This document shows, piece after piece, positions 43,600 to 54,279 of a stretch of 64,000 bases of DNA. The notes beneath the pieces were generated by a model that was given only the letters and a program-made list of their open reading frames with translations, did no database searches and was not told the origin of the DNA. The DNA is from Hermetia illucens (lineage: Eukaryota; Arthropoda; Insecta; Diptera; Stratiomyidae): contig NC_051853.1 in NCBI RefSeq assembly GCF_905115235.1, positions 48,729,467-48,793,466 of the forward strand, read 5' to 3'. The position numbers were made by a program, and so were the translations under genes. The first letter of the stretch is position 1. The number at the start of each line of letters is the position of its first letter.

Positions 43600-44563
43600 T
43601 CAACAGTTTGGTACCAAAGCACCACCACGCCTTGCCTTTATCACAAGCTGGAGGGCCTTATCAAGTTTGTCTTCTGGATTCAGGGTTTCGGTTCTGGATA
43701 TTTTACTGAAAATTTCTAGTAGATCTTCTCTGATTCCTGTAACCTCCTGGGGGCAGCCTTTCGTCGCTTCTGTTGCTAGGTAGCGACCCCCATCACCCCC
43801 TTGACCACACAGCAATCTATGCGTTAGCATAGCATAAATCTACTACACGAAGGTTTCATCAGTACCATGCTTTCTGTGGACATCACCGAGTTTTTGGAAA
43901 GGCGCAAATCAATCAAATCAAAAAATAAATCAAATCAAACTCCCCTTCAATGTCCACGACTACCCCATCTTACCCTTCACAGTTGTATCCTTTATCTCCT
44001 CTATCTTTGAAAGGAGCGACTGAAGACCAGACCTACGGAATTTTCCACGCTGGTAAGCATGTTGGTTTTCATTTAGTAGGTGCAACGTCAACGCTTTCCC
44101 ACGAATGTGACGCTCAACCAGTCTCTCCAAACGTTTCATCAAGAGTGATATCAAGCTGATCTGTTTGAAGTTCGTTGAATTAGAGTAATCATCTTTCCTA
44201 AACATCGGTATGAAGACTACCTTAACCATCTGACAATATGGCAGTTCTCAACTTTTCACTGTTAGCAACCACTTTCGCAGTGTTCATCTTGCAATAACTA
44301 CGTGTTGAAGGGGTTGCAAGAACCGCCAACTCTTCCCCTTCCACTTTTCTTACCAGTTCTCCCGGATGGTGTACTTCTAGGAGAGTCTGTACTGATTCCA
44401 GTTTGGAGTTCGTGAAAGTACCATCTAAGAGAGTCCAACTTGGCCGAGTCATTCCTTCTAAGGACTTTGCACAGCCTAGAAGTATTTCTTTCACCTTCCA
44501 GTTCCTCACAGGAAGCTCTAAAGGAGTCTCGTTTGGGCCTCTTAACGAGCCTCTTATAGTCAC
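43600..44563 (-). mobile_element. Family D2 LINE fragment
   Basis: On the minus strand the linker comes first ('VRNWKVKEILLGCAKSLEGM', 'LDGTFTNSKLESVQTLLEVH', 44,222-44,563). Then come RT fingers with 'KVVFIPMFRKDDYSN' and 'NENQHAYQRGKFRR' (43,960-44,229), and the palm piece '[11 protein letters not shown]' (43,740-43,800). The order matches 18.7-19.3 kb. The copy is truncated at both ends and has frame breaks. Confidence 0.75.
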
Positions 44564-44589
44564 GCTGTAAATAAAAATCTCAGTCAGGG

Positions 44590-45130
44590 TTGCATATTGT
44601 CATTGATATTATTTCTTCTTGTTATCACTGATGAAGGACATGAAAGGCTTCAATAGACCATGAGATCTTTCTTAGAACACTTCAGCTGTGCTGGTGATAT
44701 CTGTTTGCTGTCTCACCGAATCAGGCAAGTAGAGTCGTACTCAACAACTCAATACCAACAAAACAAAGATTCTTAGTGGGAAGGGTCATCGCACTCTCTG
44801 TGTCTGCATTAATAGCGAGAGTATCGAGGCTATGCCGAATTGGTTTTTCTAGGAAGAATTGTTGCACGGAACTGGAAGTCGTTCAACGCTTTAACAGTGT
44901 TAAATATGCCAAACAAGCGTCATATAAACACCAAAATCAAGATGAGATCGTTTTATGCTGATGTTCTTTCTATATTGTTGTATGAGAGTAGCACATGGAA
45001 AGTGATCACAACTGTTATTAAAAAGTTGCACATTCATCAACACTTGCCTGTGACGTCCCAATTTCTAATGAAGAAGTTCGTGGGCGCATAAAGCAGTTAC
45101 TCGTAAACGTGTTGATGAGAAAGCGGAAGT
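44590..45130 (+). mobile_element. RTE-like LINE C-terminal fragment, separate family
   Basis: Plus-strand frames contain 'HINTKIKMRSF' and 'VLSILLYESSTWKVITTVIK' with 'KLHIHQHLP' (44,840-45,091). This is the 'V-LLYG-E-WK' C-terminal region of RTE-like reverse transcriptases, distinct from families A and B. It is broken and short. Confidence 0.55.
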
Positions 45131-45135
45131 GTATC

Positions 45136-45407
45136 ATTATTCACACATCGTTGGTGCAACAATTGAATTGGAACAGGGCCTTGAAGTGTATTAGAGCAAT
45201 TTATTCAAGATCGTAACGGTACTCTACAGGATTACAGTACTTTATAGGAGGCGAGATTATTACCCCGATTTGACTCTGGTGCTCATTCACAGCTGAGTCG
45301 ACCGGTATCAGACCTAAAATTACGATACAAATTCCACTGCCACCAGTGTGGTTTAAACCGTAACCTTCCGTATGACAGCGTTGTGCTCTAACCACTGAGC
45401 TATCCGG
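45136..45407 (-). mobile_element. tRNA-derived SINE, copy 2 (fuller length)
   Basis: On the minus strand it starts CCGGATAGCTCAGTGGTTAG (box A), with a decayed box B. It continues with 'GACTCAGCTGTGAATGAG', 'GGGGTAATAATCTCG' and 'CAAGGCCCTGTTCCAATT', and ends near an ATTATT run. Its first 155 bp align without rearrangement with 25,105-25,260. It shows the family is at least 270 bp long. Confidence 0.85.
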
Positions 45408-45469
45408 ACACAGCGAGTATATCACACTTTAAGGCGAGACTACAATTCCTTCGCTAGCTACGCCATGCA

Positions 45470-45830
45470 GTATAAACTAAATTGTCCGACGAATGGGTCG
45501 CCCCAGGAGCATCTGGCGCACAACGGTGAAGGAGGAGTGCAAAAGTCCCGGGAAACGAAAGAGCTGAAATGTATTTTGGGAAACTGTGAACGATGACGCG
45601 TATTCGTGGTCGAGGCGCTCTTCTCCATTAAGGGGTGAATGGCAACCATATACATATTGGTCAGGGAGCAAAAGTTGCCGCAAATAATAATTTCACTATT
45701 GTATACTGCATCGCAAGAGAGAGCTCGCAGGTGGTTAAAAACCATTCGACGGTCCAGTGAGGGACGTTAACGGTAGGTTTCCCATCCACGATCATGAGCT
45801 GCTGAAGAGGTGGAGGAGTACCTTAATCGT
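45470..45830 (+). mobile_element. Family C-like LINE linker fragment
   Basis: The plus strand ends with 'VRDVNGRFPIHDHELLKRWR' (45,757-45,820), matching the linker 'VRNVNDRLITHDDEQLNKWK' at 27.1-27.2 kb. Upstream sequence is weakly compatible with the same region but mostly unreadable. Confidence 0.5.
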
Positions 45831-45839
45831 GTATCCTTT

Positions 45840-47490
45840 TTTAGGGGAAGGGGGTGGAAAGCTACAAAATTTACTGTTGCCTCTTGTCGGACAATTGTGT
45901 GGAGCTATTACCCGCCGAAACCACTTCCTTCTTTCATCTTCTACTTTTCCCGCGGGACTCCCATATATTATTACGACACAAGGCTGAATTAGAATTTATT
46001 CTGTGCCCGTGCACACGTTTGTATTGTCACTTCGTTCTTTCTTCCGACTAACTTCTTCTTACCAAAGCTTCTTCTGGATGGCTGCCATTGCCTTTTCGAC
46101 TTTGATCCTTTCGACTTATACATAGGCTGCTTGATATTTTCGGTTGTTCAGTGCTACCCGGTTGTAGCTCCCAATTCAGCCCTATGAGTTGCAAGCAAAC
46201 AAGATATATTCTACGCTCTCTGCAACGTTCGGGTATTTTGAGCCAAATGATAAGTCGTCATGTTTAAATCGATAGCGGTATGCTCGATAACTTCCGTGTC
46301 CTTTTAAAAGCTGTGTTAGATCATGTGCATATTACCTTGCCGTCGTTGGATCCTCCCCTAAATTTTCATTTTATGGTTTCAACGGCTTTTTTCTGACTTG
46401 TTCCACCTCTTGCCACTTAGCAATTCCCCCGCCATCGGGTACTGTATCACTTGTAGCCTCTACATAACCTGTCTGACAGAGCATCTGTTACCCATACATT
46501 CGTTTGAAAGCAGCTTATTTCATTCAGCATCGAATGGTCTTCCTTTGTGACAATTTGAGCCATAAGTGGAATTTGTTGTGAAATAGAGTCCTGTCCGATT
46601 GAGAGATTTTTATATACTTTTCAGGAAGATTCCCATTAGAGTTGAATTAGCAATGAATTCTTAATTCAGGAAATGTTCTTGCCTTATCCACCTATTTTGG
46701 TTTTTCCAAATCCAAAATTAGAAATGATAGATAAAGTGTAATTTTTGAAATGATCGCACTGTGTACATAGTTGTTAAGACAGAATTTCGATCCTTATCGT
46801 TTTTATGTTTATTTTTATGGATCAGATAATAGCCTGGGAGTTGCGCTCGTGCAGAATACGCACCACTAAAAGTAGTCCATTATGCGACACCAACGGCCAT
46901 GATATCTCTGAAAAGTCGAAAGTCGAGGAAGCTTCCATGCGAGTATGGCGGAGTTCATATGAACTTTCGGAGACTACTTTTATGACGTCTGGCACACGTT
47001 CATGGGTGCTAGAGGAACGACCCAAGACATGCCTACAGCTTATGCGAAATTATCTAACGCAATAAAACCCAAGTTAGCAATCATTGGTCATTTTCTAATT
47101 ATAATGGCACAGCCAAGACTCTTGACTGAAAATCAATCAAGAACGCTTACTTAGTCTGACGTTTGTCGGAAATAGGAGCAATTAAATTATTATGTTTAAT
47201 CATTATCTATTTACGGGCAAAGCCATATCAAATACTACTTAAGGAAAATTATCTTTCATTGACATTTGAGGCACGGCGTTATGTCGTTAGAAGTCCACAA
47301 TTACCGTCAACTTTGGCTTTGAATAAAACTTGGAGAACGACGCTATCTAGGGTGGGGTCTTATCAACACCTGTAGTTCTCAGCTTATCTTAGATATTTAT
47401 GTCCACAGGCCTTATCTGTTATGATCTCTAAATATTTTTCTTTCCGTTTTTCTCGTAATCGCGCCGAATCGTGCAAAACCCATTATCGAT
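45840..47490. other. No recognised gene
   Basis: Several short frames occur, including a plus-strand one of 86 codons at 46,805-47,065, but none has a recognisable domain or splice structure. This is the upstream flank of the first MBF2 gene. Confidence 0.4.
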
Positions 47491-47493
47491 TCT

Positions 47494-47501
47494 TATAAAT
47501 A
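47494..47501 (+). promoter_or_regulatory. TATA box of MBF2 gene 1
   Basis: TATAAATA lies 98 bp upstream of the ATG, which places the start of transcription near 47,525 and gives a leader of about 65-70 nt. The sequence and spacing are those of a regulated, TATA-dependent insect promoter. Confidence 0.65.
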
Positions 47502-47591
47502 AAGCAGTCGAAAACGGCCGCAGGCAGATTGGAACGGGACATAAGTGAGATATAAAGAAACCGAAAAAGTTAAGTGACCCTGTAAGGCACA

Positions 47592-48225
47592 ATGCCTTCC
47601 GCAAAGGTGTTTTTTCTCCTTGCTGTGCTGGGAGTGACACTTCATTGTCAAGTATTAGCAAGACCGCAAAAACGATCTACCAAAGGATCGATTCGTGTAG
47701 TGGGAGATAATGGTGACTTTTTACCGCGAACAGTGATTCCCACCACTTACATTGAAATGAAAAGGACTAAACTATTGCGTGGACAATATAGTTATACATT
47801 GGGCGAAAGGATAACAGGTAATGTAGCAGGAATAAATTGCTCTTTGGAAACGCTAGCCGTAGTCGTTTTCTTCAGAACTATATTTTCATTTTTAATGAGC
47901 TGTGTCCTTCTAGAATTTTCCTTTGTTTTTTCCAACAATGACCTAATGACAGCTTTCTTTCCAAAAAATAGGTGACCAATTGGCGGATCAACAAGAGGAT
48001 AGTGATGATTTTCCGGCTGCTCGAGATGTGGAAGCGACTATTAGTTACCCAACCTCGTCGACGGGGTTAACATTGACCTACATAAATATCCTAGTCGAGC
48101 AATCTTCGGAAGATGGGAAAGCGTACGTCACGCAGGGCGGAATTAATCAAAAATTCGCAGATATCTTGGTTATTGCGAATGCTACAACACACTACGCTCA
48201 TTCCGGTGCTTTCTATGGCTATTAG
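47592..48225 (+). CDS. MBF2-family secreted protein, gene 1
   Basis: Two exons, 47,592-47,817 and 47,972-48,225 (GT-AG, 154-bp intron, phase 1), give 159 residues. Residues 1-23 are a signal peptide ('FFLLAVLGVTLHC' core, small residues before RPQKR), and a basic RPQKRS follows it. The MBF2 signature appears as 'YTLGERITGDQLADQ' (about 67-81), 'ISYPTSSTGLTLTYINI', a 'VTQGGI' turn and the closing 'GAFYGY'. The family is named after a silkworm transcription co-activator, but the signal peptide makes a secreted role likelier, and the true function is unknown. A TATA box lies upstream and a poly(A) signal at 48,289. Its paralogue on the minus strand near 63 kb has the same intron phase and an exon 2 of identical length. 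Confidence 0.9.
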
Positions 48226-48288
48226 GCCAATTTACAGTTTTCAAATCTATTTTGTGTTTATCTTTGGTGATTTATATAAATTTAAAGA

Positions 48289-48294
48289 AATAAA
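48289..48294 (+). terminator. Poly(A) signal of MBF2 gene 1
   Basis: AATAAA lies 64 bp after the stop codon, the expected place for 3' end formation. Confidence 0.7.
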
Positions 48295-48299
48295 TTGGT

Positions 48300-48967
48300 T
48301 CTTGTGCGAATCTCTTTTATAGAAAAACGTTAAGTGACGATAATTTGATTCAAACTTCAAAGGTGATCTCTGTGCTAAAGCAACAATATTATCTAAATTG
48401 TGTAAAGTGATCTTCGCCTCAGAACCTGCATTTACTTAGATACCACGTCTGTTTAAAAATTTAGATATTTCTTACCATTTTGGAAATACTTTTCACACAT
48501 ACTATTCTTGGTAGAATTGTCCCGACCCATAACTTATGAAGAATTCAACAAAAAGAAGTAATTTTGGCTCGGTATTAACATCGTATTCGGTTTCCTGAAG
48601 CACTTAATGCATCTTGGAACTATCGTCCACCAAATGTGGATATACCAGAAAAGGGAGCATGCTTTGACTCCTTCAAAGGCTTTTCGAGAAATCAATCTGA
48701 TGGGATTTATTCATCGTTATTTCTAGAAAAATGAGTTTTATGGCACGATGTAGCCATTGACAAATTGTCTTTTTTCAGGGCGTCACTTATTCATTGCTGC
48801 TCCTGCTTTCAATGGGCTCATCTAGAAATCAGACATCAGTAAGGGGAGCGGTCGACATGTCATGACAGTTAGTCTGCCCTAGTTAAAGCCAAACTGCCTT
48901 GAATATAGAATATAGAAAGAAAAGGATACTGGATAATTGTCAGCCGAAAAAGTCGATGTAACAATTT
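48300..48967. other. No recognised feature
   Basis: AT-rich intergenic sequence downstream of the first MBF2 gene, without recognisable repeats or frames. Confidence 0.5.
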
Positions 48968-48982
48968 TTTTATTGCACTTGC

Positions 48983-49403
48983 ATCTTCTTCTTTTTTTTG
49001 AGCCTTTGTCCCGTTCACAAGCGGGGTCGGTTCGTCGTGATCGGTTTCGCTCTATTGAATGCCTGATCTGGGTGCAATCTCGAGGCTTTAAATCCCCATC
49101 CAGCGTATCAAGCCACCGTTGTTTCGGTCTGCCTTTTGGTCGTTTACCATCGACTTCTTGGCTAGTGAATTGTCGTTAGCACGAATTGCGTGACCATACC
49201 ATCGAAGACGCCTCTCTCGCAATTTTTCCACGATTGGCGCAAACCCATAACGATCGCGGATATCCTCATTTCGGATGTGATCAAAACGTGTCATGCCACT
49301 AGTCCAACGTAACATCTTCGTCTTCATTACCGCAAGACGCCTTTCATTGTCATTTATAGTTGGCCAACACTCAGAACCATAGAGGGCGACAGGACGAACG
49401 ACA
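48983..49403 (-). mobile_element. Family A LINE, 5'-truncated, with intact 15-bp target duplication
   Basis: This 421-bp minus-strand insertion contains the family A C-terminus ('MKTKMLRWTSGMTRFDHI', 'IVEKLRERRLRWYGHAIRAN') and the 3' tail with GAAGAAGAT. It is bounded by a perfect direct repeat TTTTATTGCACTTGC at 48,968-48,982 and 49,404-49,418. The internal frame has lost a short piece after 'NDNSLAK'. An exact 15-bp duplication at both ends is what target-primed reverse transcription leaves, and it marks this as one of the younger copies in the window. Confidence 0.9.
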
Positions 49404-49418
49404 TTTTATTGCACTTGC

Positions 49419-51090
49419 TTAAGATGCGATTTTCAAGATACGTCATTGAGACACTTATGTTTCAGTGGCTACATGAGTTTTTATGCAGAATGTTTGCAAA
49501 AAGTCCTAGCTCATTCCAAAAATATAATTGCCACCAGAATTAAGAAGAGGAGACTCAACTTACAACGGCTGATAATGAAATGTTTGTGCCTGAGCCTTTT
49601 TAGGGATGTCCTTTTAAGTATTTGAACTTATAATATTGAATTTTATTTGGTTTAGTACGAGAGTCAGTTATATATAAATGGGAATTTGGTTACCAAAGCT
49701 TTTTGCAGAGTCGGGCGGCTCTGAATTATTTTCAAGAATTCCGTCTGGGTTTCCCTGATCCACTTCCTAATCCCATTATCAATATTCATATTCAGTCTAT
49801 ATTAGATCAATGAGTGAGCAAGCTGTTCCTACTTCTGTGGCACAACTCAGTATTATAGTTTTTGACGCGAGAAGTGGAAGCTGAAGAAATTTTCTAAAAT
49901 GAATGGGCCTAATTTGGGGCTGAAACTCTTACAAGCCCATAAAAGTTTTCCGAAGGAATTCCACGGCTTCTTTCTTCTGATAAAAAAAAAGCCGGTTAGA
50001 AATTTGCCAAAGGGTTTTGCCCCGTTATACTGAAGAAGGAGAAGAGGTTTTCTCAACTGTATAGTCACTTGTGATGAGATGTGTTAAGATGTGGTTAAGC
50101 GTAGCGGTTAAGACATGAGGCTGGAGGATAAAGGTTTAATTTGGATGGAGAGGTTTAACTCTTTGTGTGAAATTGGTTAACGACTCAGATTTCTTTTTTT
50201 TATGACGCTACAAGAAGACTATGTACAAAATTAAAAAAAAAAAGCTTTGCTTCTCAGAAAAATCATTTAAAAAAATTCTGGTTTATATTTGACTGACCTT
50301 CGTAAATTTATGTTTGATTTGCTATCAGTTTGCCTAGGAGATTCAAAGATGGGGACTCTAATTCTAATAAGGATCACATCACATACCAAAAATTTAATCA
50401 TTACGAAAAATCTCGTTTTATTGTCGTTGAACACGAAGGGTGTTTGTTAGCTAGTTCTTACAAATCAGTAGATATTTCCATTTTTCCATTTTTGGGTTTG
50501 AAAATAGCAATAACTGGTTCTCAAAATACTCGCTTTATATTTTTGACTAGGTAGTACGCGCTGTAATGTTCAATCCCAAGTATATGTGCATTTTCATGGT
50601 TTGGTTCTAAATAAAACTAAAATCAGTTTGTCTGTTTTTTTAAGGAGGCGGAAATTTTCAAAATACGACAGTTTATGGTATTTTTATCTAATACAATTGC
50701 GCCAGTCGCCCATGGCCCGTGGAAAGTTTTGAGGTATTTCATAATTATAACACACCTTGAGACAGCAGAATTCTTTGTGGTCAATATTACCAAACCATTA
50801 GAAAAACATCATTAATAGTGTCAGGAACCGCATTTTTAAAATTGTTAAGTAGTCTGAAAAGCTCTCAGATTTTAGTGATCATCTATTAATTGTAAACTTC
50901 GCCTTGTTATTTATATAGCAGGCTGGTCCTAAGCCCAGATAAAAAGAAGGTCTTGGAGCTAAGTACTTTGTACTTCTATCCTCAGTAAATAAAGCAAGTA
51001 TGGTTCGGGTTACACCACTATGTTAAATCCTATCTGATCTCCTTGCCTCGCGGCAGGCCGACCAAGAAAATTCTTTTAATGCCGTTAAAA
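49419..51090. other. AT-rich intergenic sequence
   Basis: No gene was recognised. At 50,088-50,150 a GTAGCGGTTAAGACATGAGG stretch vaguely recalls a tRNA-like SINE head but lacks a convincing box B. A/T runs at 49,980 and 50,230. Confidence 0.4.
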
Positions 51091-51096
51091 ACTGGC

Positions 51097-51415
51097 TGGA
51101 CGCCTTAGGTAAGAAAGGTTTTGTATATTTATTTTTAAAAACATTTGAGTGGATATTTGTCCCATTAGTACTTAGCACGTAATATATGCATATGTTATGT
51201 GAGAATATCCACTTTCCCGTGCTATTGACATTCAAATTTCACAGAAGCGAAAACTTTGACCTATTATAACTTTGTTAGTAAATAGCGCGATTTCCACCAA
51301 CGAAGGATCGTGCTCTATGTTATAGAGCATTTACATTGCTGTAAAATTTCTTGATTTTAAGATGAACCTAAGGGGGGTTTGCAGTCAAATATTGAAAATT
51401 ATATTGTTGTTGTTG
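51097..51415 (+). repeat. Repeat family U, copy 2
   Basis: It aligns in order with 51,718-52,035: 'GAAAGGTTTTGT.TATTT', 'TTTGAGTG', 'CCCATTAGTA.', 'TAGCACGTAATATATGCAT', 'TTTTGACCTATTATAACTTT' and the '.GATGAACCTAAGGGGG' block. It lies in direct orientation 620 bp upstream of the fuller copy and ends before the GGATTTTT block. Confidence 0.75.
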
Positions 51416-51717
51416 ATTTTTTTGTTTCTGCGAGGTTCCAGCAAGGTAACGATGCAATGCTGTGCCGCATCGATCCCGCCTACGATGACTCCCAACAGGA
51501 ATGGAATGGCAGGCTGTTGCCTATGATGTCAACATTTTCGATACGTTGTGACAGCCGTAAAGAAAAAGGAAAAAGAAAAAGCAAAAGGAAACAAAAAAAA
51601 GCAAACGAGAGGTGTGTGTTTCGGGTGAGTGATTATAGGAGTAAAAACTTAGATAGCATACGAAAGCTAGTCTAAAAGCGAAGCAAAAATAAACAAGCCG
51701 GGGAACCCGAAGCTAGA
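51416..51717 (+). other. Spacer between two family U copies
   Basis: A plus-strand frame (51,379-51,675) runs through it and ends in a Lys/Arg-rich stretch ('RKEKGKRKSKRKQKKANER') that reflects an A/G-rich run. No family was recognised. It may be a part of the repeat lost from the other copies, or an insertion. Confidence 0.35.
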
Positions 51718-52487
51718 CGCTTCAGGCATGAAAGGTTTTGTGTATTTCTTTATATAGAGATTTGAGTGTGCATTCCCATTAGTATGTAGCACGTAATATA
51801 TGCATGTACCCATTTTCAAGTGATAATGACATTCAAAGTCTTGAATTTGCACTGAAGCGACAGTTTTGACCTATTATAACTTTGTTAGTAATAGTTCGAT
51901 TTTCACAAAATTTGGTAGGATCATTTTCTATGATGTAGTCTACATTATTGCATTATTGCAATTTTGTGATTCTATGGTGAACTTATGGGGGTTTTCCTGC
52001 TAATTACTAAAAATTATAGTAATGTACTATTATTAACTTTATTTCAACAGGTATCCGTATGGAGGGTATTTCGGAGCCTAGGCACCATATAGTGGCAGCC
52101 CCCAGATTTTTTTTCAGATTTTTCGGTTGGGTAGTTTCTGAGAATGGGTTCGTTAAAGAAATGATCACTTTCAACCCCCCACACTCCCCACCTTTCTAAG
52201 AAATGTCAAAACTAACACCGGCTTCGAAAAGTACTAACCGAGAGCTTTAATTTGATACGCCACATGACTATATTTGATGAAAAAAAAAATGTACAGCTCC
52301 CTTTTGCATGAATGGGGAGTCCTCCTTACATTCGACGTAAAAGGATGTAATTCACTATATGGGTGAGCGTTCACAGTTGCCATTTTTCTACCAAATTTTG
52401 TGTCAATCGCTACAACCGTCTCAGAGAAAAATGCGTGTTACGGACAGACAGACAGACAGGCAGTAAATTGATTTTAATAAGGTTTTG
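51718..52487 (+). repeat. Repeat family U, fullest copy
   Basis: This is the longest copy. It starts with the block shared with 51,097 and ends with a short GACAGACAGACAGACAGG run at 52,442-52,460, then GTAAATTGATTTTAATAAGG and TTTTGTG. The 3' part (52,110-52,320) recurs at 36,275-36,470. No protein-coding capacity is visible, so it is either non-autonomous or a long untranslated portion of a larger element. Confidence 0.7.
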
Positions 52488-52509
52488 TGTTTGTTTGGGC
52501 GTCAAAACA

Positions 52510-53690
52510 GTTCCAAGGTGGTTCGTTGGAACATTTACGAGTTGCCTCAAAGATGGGAGCCAAATAAACCTTTCGGTGATCCTTCGTCTTATAGGCCTAT
52601 ATGCCTATAGCATCGGAAAACCTTTCGAACGGGTCATCCTCGATATGTTTGTATCAATCACAGAAAAGGAGGGTGGTCTCTCATACAGGCAGTTTGGATT
52701 CCGAAAGGCAAGATCTACTGTCAAGCACGGAGGAGAGAGATCAGGAGAAAAACCAATGGAGGCCAATAAATCTTGCGCGATAGTTATTCTTGTAGTTACC
52801 TGATGCACATAGTCATAGAATTTCTCCGGGAGATGCTATTATCTTACGATTTGGACGAAGGACCTAAGATATATAGAACAACCTGGGGGGTTCCACAAGG
52901 ATCAGTCCTCAGTCCTCTCCTGCAGATTATAATGTATGATAGAATTAAAGATGCAACTGTCCAAAGGAGTGACAATCATTGGCTTCGTAGGCGACATCGG
53001 AGTGACCATCGTCACACAAGATATTGATGAGATCGAGATACGCACAAACGAGACAATTTTTAAAATCAGATCTTGGATACAGGAAACTGGTCTGACATTT
53101 GCAGAGCATAAAACCGAGGTAGTTTTGATCACCAAGTGAAGGAAGCAAACGTCGATAAAGATCAGGATTGGCGAACACATCATACAGTCGCAAACAACGC
53201 TCAAATACTTAGGAGTCATACTTGATCAAAGACTAACATTCATGCCTTCTTGAGAATTTAGCAACAAAGACTTCCGGGGTTGCTACAGTGTTGGCAAGAA
53301 TGTTATCAAATGTAGGTGTCCCTATCTGACCTGTATCTATCGACGGCAATTACCACTAAGTGAAGCAATTTTGGAATGGCAAAAGAGATGGGATGATTCA
53401 ACTAAAGGACGTTGGACTCATAGGATTATTTCAGATATCTAAAAATGAATCAAACGAAGGCACAAAGTAGTAAATAACGACTCAAACCGCCGTTCGTAAC
53501 TGATCGTGCCCTGTGACGTTATATCGAAATGGAAGTTCCGCGTAGTAAGCGAAGGAGAAGGAGATGGTTTTTGTGAGTAAAAGTCTCACATAACCGTATG
53601 GCAGGAAGCAGCTGTAGGTTTTGAACCTTTCCACTTTCCAACACCAAAAAAAGACGGATAGACAGACATGAAAAGACGGACAGTAAATGG
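52510..53690 (+). mobile_element. R1-like LINE (family E), RT to 3' UTR
   Basis: The plus strand encodes RT fingers with 'LRLIGLYAYSIGKPFERVIL' and 'EGGLSYRQFGFRKARSTV' (52,570-52,730), and the palm 'WGVPQGSVLSPLL' (52,890-52,920). The catalytic FADD region is altered to FVGD ('IIGFVGDIGVTIV', 52,975-53,010), followed by 'TGLTFAEHKTEVVLITK' and '[16 protein letters not shown]'. A C-terminal 'WQKRWDDSTKGRWTHRIISD' block (53,377-53,440) and a 3' UTR to about 53,690 follow. The changed palm box and breaks mark it as dead. Confidence 0.85.
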
Positions 53691-53699
53691 AAGAAAGGC

Positions 53700-53925
53700 T
53701 GGAGCGAACTAGATTCTACATAAATGAAATGTTAATATTTCTCCCGAATATCAATTATTCTCTTTAAATCTGCTTCTTATTTGCATGGCTTAAGAAGCAA
53801 TAAATTCGCGGGAAATTGATAAGTATGATGCGCGATATTGTCATCTATGCTGGTGCAACAATTGGTGCTCCGACAATCAATCGATTTTAATAAGTGTTTG
53901 TTTTACACAAAACCTTAAAAAGAGG
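53700..53925 (+). repeat. Repeat family U, internally deleted copy
   Basis: The first 150 bp follow copy 1 (2,020-2,200). It then jumps to the family's terminal block with AATCGATTTTAATAAG, TGTTTGTTTTACACAAAA and CCTTAAAAAG. The end can fold as TTTTGTTTTACACAAAA-type stem-loop. Confidence 0.65.
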
Positions 53926-54279
53926 TTTGATAGTAGATACACCAAAACATACGCTAATAACGTAAGTCTTTTCACCTAGTCATCGGTCCCATTGTGCGCC
54001 GATTCGAAATCTTAGCTGGTTTGAGTCAAAACGTCAATTTTTGTTTGTTGACACTTTCGTTCATTTCGACGAATGAAGTCACTCAATCCCCAAATAAAAA
54101 TAAAGATTCTGATCAGCAAAATCTGGTGGTGTAGGATAGGTAAGTATCAGTTACCGCTCTGGGGAGCCCAATTAGCGCTGTGGCATGCCATTTCACTGCC
54201 ACAAATTCCATGACTGCGGTGGGGAGAGTAAAGCGGCAGAGCCCAGCTAACTCAGATCTTCAGAGCCAAACCGCAGTAT

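Noticed and set aside
50085-50160. A third SINE head
   Set aside because: Only a loose box A-like match (GCGGTTAAGACATGAGG) and no convincing box B or shared body.
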